Source: Muricauda sp. MAR_2010_75 (GTDB lineage: Bacteria > Bacteroidota > Bacteroidia > Flavobacteriales > Flavobacteriaceae). Taken from it: a stretch of DNA of 64,000 bases. Every line of letters begins with the position of its first letter. The stretch's first letter is position 1. The DNA lies in contig NZ_JQNJ01000001.1 of NCBI RefSeq assembly GCF_000745185.1, forward strand, positions 2,689,501 through 2,753,500, read 5' to 3'. The notes under the pieces were generated by a model. It saw nothing but the letters and a program-made list of their open reading frames with translations, searched no databases and had not been told where the DNA came from. Shown here piece after piece: positions 61,587-64,000 of this stretch. Made by a program: the position numbers and the translations under genes.

Positions 61587-61958
61587 TCATTCAGATTCGT
61601 CCAAATAATCATCAATGTCCCGCCGGTCTTTTTTTGTAGGTCGCCCCAGTCCTTTCTTTCTGTAGTGGGTTTTGGCAAACTTCAACAATTCATCATGCTC
61701 AAAAGCCTCTTTAGGGGTGGTATCCTTTCTATAAATATCTACCAGTTTGGCCCCGACACGGCTTTCTGGAATGTCCAAGACCGTTAATTCATAATCGATT
61801 TGGTTTTTCCGAAGTACCACTTTATCCATAGGATAAACCTCCCTAGAAGGTTTTACAACACTCCCATTAACCTTAACCTGTCCTTTTTTAACAGCGGTTG
61901 AGGCAACGTTTCGGGTTTTGTAATATCTAATACACCAAAGGTACTTGTCTATCCGCAT
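61587..61958 (-). CDS. S4 RNA-binding domain protein (Hsp15-like)
   Basis: 123 residues. MRIDKYLWCIRYYKTRNVAS and KKGQVKVNGSVVKPSREVYP form an S4 domain. The C-terminus is basic (THYRKKGLGRPTKKDRRDID), as in Hsp15, which rescues stalled large ribosomal subunits. First gene of a two-gene minus-strand transcript. Confidence 0.92.
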   Translation of the reverse strand: MRIDKYLWCIRYYKTRNVASTAVKKGQVKVNGSVVKPSREVYPMDKVVLRKNQIDYELTVLDIPESRVGAKLVDIYRKDTTPKEAFEHDELLKFAKTHYRKKGLGRPTKKDRRDIDDYLDESE

Positions 61959-62036
61959 AAGCTCTGCAAATCTTTGTTAATGCACCGAGCAAAAATAACG
62001 GAAAATTGTATCTTGCGCAGCTAAAAGACACACTTG

Positions 62037-63041
62037 ATGAGGTACGGGATTTTTGTTTCTTTGTTTTTAACATTGATTTTTTTATCATGCAACAATGATG
62101 ATGATGGGGGAGTGGAAAGAGTTCCACCAAGGGCATTGTCTGAGGTTGTGACCGAAAATGATAATGACATACAGGAGTTTTTACAGACACATTTCTATAA
62201 TTATGAAGAGTTTCAATCTCCACCAGCCAATTTTGACTACAAGATCAAGATAGATACCATAGCCGGTGATAATGCTGGAAAAACCCCGCTCAGTGATATG
62301 GTCAGAAGCACTACCGTGAAAATCTCTTCCAACCAACTCAGCCTGGATACAGATGAAGACGAAGTGCCCCACAAACTTTATTACCTTTCTGCAAGACCCA
62401 CTTTTGAAGAGTTGGATGAAATGGGTGAAAATCCTGCTGTAGGCGCTTATCCTACAGTTGCAGATTCAGTATATGTGCGGTACGAAGGAAAATTGTTGGA
62501 TGGCACTACTTTTGACGGGGCTTTTTTCAACCCTATTTGGTTTGATTTGGCCCGATTGCAAGACTTTTCACAAGGAGCCAGAGGTTTCTCAGAAGGCATT
62601 CCTTTTTTAAAAACGGGAGGAGCACCCATAGACAATGGGGACGGAACGGTAAGTGTTGAGGAGTATGGTGTGGGGATGATCATATTTCCTTCTGCATTGG
62701 GATATTACAATAACGCTTCAATAGCTCAGATTCCGATATACAGTCCATTATTGTTCACTATTGACCTTTTTACAATGAACCAGACCGATCATGATAATGA
62801 TGGTATTCCATCAATCAATGAAGATGCCAATGGCAATGGTTACTTGTATGATGACAACACAGATTCTGCCGAGGAAGATAGACTCAGAACTGTTCGCCGT
62901 GCCAATTTCTTGGATGGTGATGATGATGGGGATGGCGTTTCTACCCGAAGCGAAATTACCAATGATAAAGGTGAAATTATTTTTCCTTATCCTGATTCAG
63001 ATAATGATGGGACCCCTGACTATCTAGATCCAGACAATTAA
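62037..63041 (+). CDS. FKBP-type peptidyl-prolyl isomerase lipoprotein with calcium-binding C-terminus
   Basis: 334 residues from the ATG at 62037 (a TTG lies one codon before). Lipobox in YGIFVSLFLTLIFLSCNNDD. An FKBP domain spans about residues 140-245: VADSVYVRYEGKLLDGTTFD, FSEGIPFLKTGG and GVGMIIFPSALGYYNN. Residues about 250-334 are DxDxDG calcium loops (DHDNDGIPSINEDANGNGY, DGDDDGDGVSTRSE, DSDNDGTPDYLDPDN). Such proteins resemble gliding-associated FKBPs of Flavobacteriia. The calcium tail is unusual for a soluble isomerase and points to a surface position. Terminator 29 nt downstream. Confidence 0.9.
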   Translation: MRYGIFVSLFLTLIFLSCNNDDDGGVERVPPRALSEVVTENDNDIQEFLQTHFYNYEEFQSPPANFDYKIKIDTIAGDNAGKTPLSDMVRSTTVKISSNQLSLDTDEDEVPHKLYYLSARPTFEELDEMGENPAVGAYPTVADSVYVRYEGKLLDGTTFDGAFFNPIWFDLARLQDFSQGARGFSEGIPFLKTGGAPIDNGDGTVSVEEYGVGMIIFPSALGYYNNASIAQIPIYSPLLFTIDLFTMNQTDHDNDGIPSINEDANGNGYLYDDNTDSAEEDRLRTVRRANFLDGDDDGDGVSTRSEITNDKGEIIFPYPDSDNDGTPDYLDPDN

Positions 63042-63070
63042 AATAATAAGTACATAAAACAAAAGCATAA

Positions 63071-63100
63071 AAAAGGCCCGCTCATTTGAGCGGGCCTTTT
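63071..63100. terminator. Bidirectional terminator
   Basis: AAAAGGCCCGCTCA (63071-63084), TT, TGAGCGGGCCTTTT (63087-63100), a 14-bp stem with T runs on both sides. Shared by the FKBP gene and the convergent porin-like gene. Confidence 0.9.
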
Positions 63101-63120
63101 TTAATTTCATCTATTTGGAA

Positions 63121-63732
63121 TTATAGTTTCAGTGACAACGAGAAAATAACCTGTGAAGGTCTGGAATCAACCCGGCCGGAAACATCTGTAATGTTGTTTC
63201 CGATAAAATTTGCTTCGTTCTCCGAAAAACCACGTTCATACCGAATATCGAAACCGAGTCTTCCAATATTGACCCCTGCACCAGCATTCAATCCAACGGT
63301 AAAATCACTTTCTACATCCTCTATTTCAACATTTTCCAAATCATTCTTTAAGGTATATTGAAAGGCTGGACCAGCAAAAAGATGAAGTGGCCCCACTATT
63401 TTAAAGCCCAATAAGACAGGAAGATCTAACTTGGAAACATCATAATCTTGGGAATCGCCATCCACATCATACGAACTTTTGGTCTTGGTATAGACCAATT
63501 CTGGTCTCAGGTAGATTTTGGGAAAATCCAATTTTCCCCAGAATCCCACATGGTATCCGGTCTTTCCTTCGGCACCTTCCACAATGTCTTGGCCCGAATC
63601 ACCAACCGAGCCAATAAGGTCTCCGTTCTTGTTATAATTTAAACCTGCTTTAATCCCAAAGCCTGAACCGCTTTGAGCCATGGCAGCGGACCCCATTAGG
63701 GTCAACACCGCAACTAGAAGTGTTTTTTTCAT
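63121..63732 (-). CDS. Outer-membrane beta-barrel (porin-like) protein
   Basis: 203 residues. Signal peptide MKKTLLVAVLTLMGSAAMAQ, then alternating strands: GFGIKAGLNYNKNGDLIG, GYHVGFWGKLDFPKIYL, DLPVLLGFKIVGPLHLFAGP, RLGFDIRYERGFSE and a terminal SQVIFSLSLKL. It fits the PorT/OMP_b-brl_2 small barrel group. Substrate unknown. It converges on the FKBP gene. Confidence 0.9.
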   Translation of the reverse strand: MKKTLLVAVLTLMGSAAMAQSGSGFGIKAGLNYNKNGDLIGSVGDSGQDIVEGAEGKTGYHVGFWGKLDFPKIYLRPELVYTKTKSSYDVDGDSQDYDVSKLDLPVLLGFKIVGPLHLFAGPAFQYTLKNDLENVEIEDVESDFTVGLNAGAGVNIGRLGFDIRYERGFSENEANFIGNNITDVSGRVDSRPSQVIFSLSLKL

Positions 63733-63785
63733 AAGTGTTCATTTTAAAAGGTTGATGAAGAATATCACAAAAGTGATACCGAAAA

Positions 63786-64000
63786 TTATTTTCGTTTCAA
63801 CACTCTTAAAACGGCAGCTTCTATGGCTTTATTGTTCAGTCCGTATTTCTCCATCAACTGTTCTGGGGTACCACTTTCACCAAAAGTATCTTGGGTTGCC
63901 ACAAACTCTTGGGGCGCAGGATGGTGTGTTGCCAATACGCGCGCAACGCTTTCGCCAAGGCCACCCAAATAGTTGTGTTCTTCTGCAGTGACGACACATC
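63786..64000 (-). CDS. Transketolase, C-terminal part (5' end outside window)
   Basis: About 71 residues are visible, continuing to the window edge. The frame reads VTAEEHNYLGGLGESVARVL, LATHHPAPQEFVATQDTFGE and ends KAIEAAVLRVLKRK. This is the conserved C-terminal end of the transketolase C-terminal subunit, of the kind often split in Bacteroidota. It transfers two-carbon units in the pentose phosphate pathway. The stop precedes the OMP gene start region by 53 nt. Confidence 0.93.
   Translation of the reverse strand, partial: CVVTAEEHNYLGGLGESVARVLATHHPAPQEFVATQDTFGESGTPEQLMEKYGLNNKAIEAAVLRVLKRK

Noticed and set aside
61553..61678. N-terminal extension of the phosphoribosyltransferase
   Set aside because: It overlaps the S4-domain gene and lacks family similarity.

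Overview
The window is a stretch of a flavobacterial (Bacteroidota, Flavobacteriaceae) chromosome, probably from a marine, yellow-pigmented, Muricauda/Allomuricauda-like lineage. The evidence is a PorP/SprF protein beside a protein with a type IX secretion (T9SS) type B sorting domain, many surface lipoproteins, Bacteroidota-type promoters (TAnnTTTG at -7), the order rpmB-rpmG-DUF4295-ftsY-rimO, a MerR-crtI-crtB-crtZ carotenoid operon and low genomic GC. The genus is inference. No rRNA, CRISPR array, prophage or intact insertion sequence was seen. Two tRNA genes are present.

Layout. 1-12 kb is a cell-surface region: the end of an OmpA-like protein, a 2657-residue acidic tandem-repeat secreted protein, a T9SS type B protein with calcium-binding repeats, and a PorP/SprF protein. 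The last three are co-directional and tightly spaced, like SprB-SprF adhesin systems. 12-14 kb holds idi, a QueD-like gene and manA. 14-30 kb holds membrane and envelope genes (DUF4369 lipoprotein, DUF819, DUF5916), an S1/P1 nuclease, an AraC regulator, MOSC and DoxX proteins, htpG, a FabH-like synthase, a TonB-type receptor and a sodium:solute symporter. 30-40 kb is a housekeeping series: recR, an E2 acyltransferase, a DnaQ-type exonuclease, an FAH hydrolase, Hpt, cinA, rpmB, rpmG, DUF4295, ftsY and rimO. It is interrupted between ftsY and rimO by an AT-rich insert carrying a DUF6624 gene and a ParDE-like toxin-antitoxin pair, with palindromic sites at the module edges.

40-51 kb holds a DoxX and Tat oxidoreductase pair, a minus-strand group (two SRPBCC proteins, a beta-lactamase-like lipoprotein, a small unknown), the periplasmic folding genes (PpiC-like lipoprotein, surA) with a moxR ATPase, aconitase, and two equal-length TlpA-like thioredoxins, the first without active-site cysteines. 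51-55 kb is the carotenoid operon under a CarH/LitR-like regulator with B12-binding motifs. 55-59 kb holds tRNA-Leu and a MacAB-like ABC exporter. 59-64 kb holds a pair resembling Bacillus YtfI/YtfJ, tRNA-Lys, aroK, a phosphoribosyltransferase, an S4-domain protein, an FKBP lipoprotein, a porin-like protein and the end of transketolase.

The strongest candidates for something unusual are the giant repeat protein, whose DNA is still expanding by exact duplication (a 678-bp period repeated identically over 725 bp, and a separate 596-bp exact copy), the ftsY-rimO insert with attC-like palindromes, the cysteine-less thioredoxin paralogue, a probable short RNA or attenuated leader before the FabH-like gene, and the YtfI/YtfJ pair in a bacterium not expected to sporulate.
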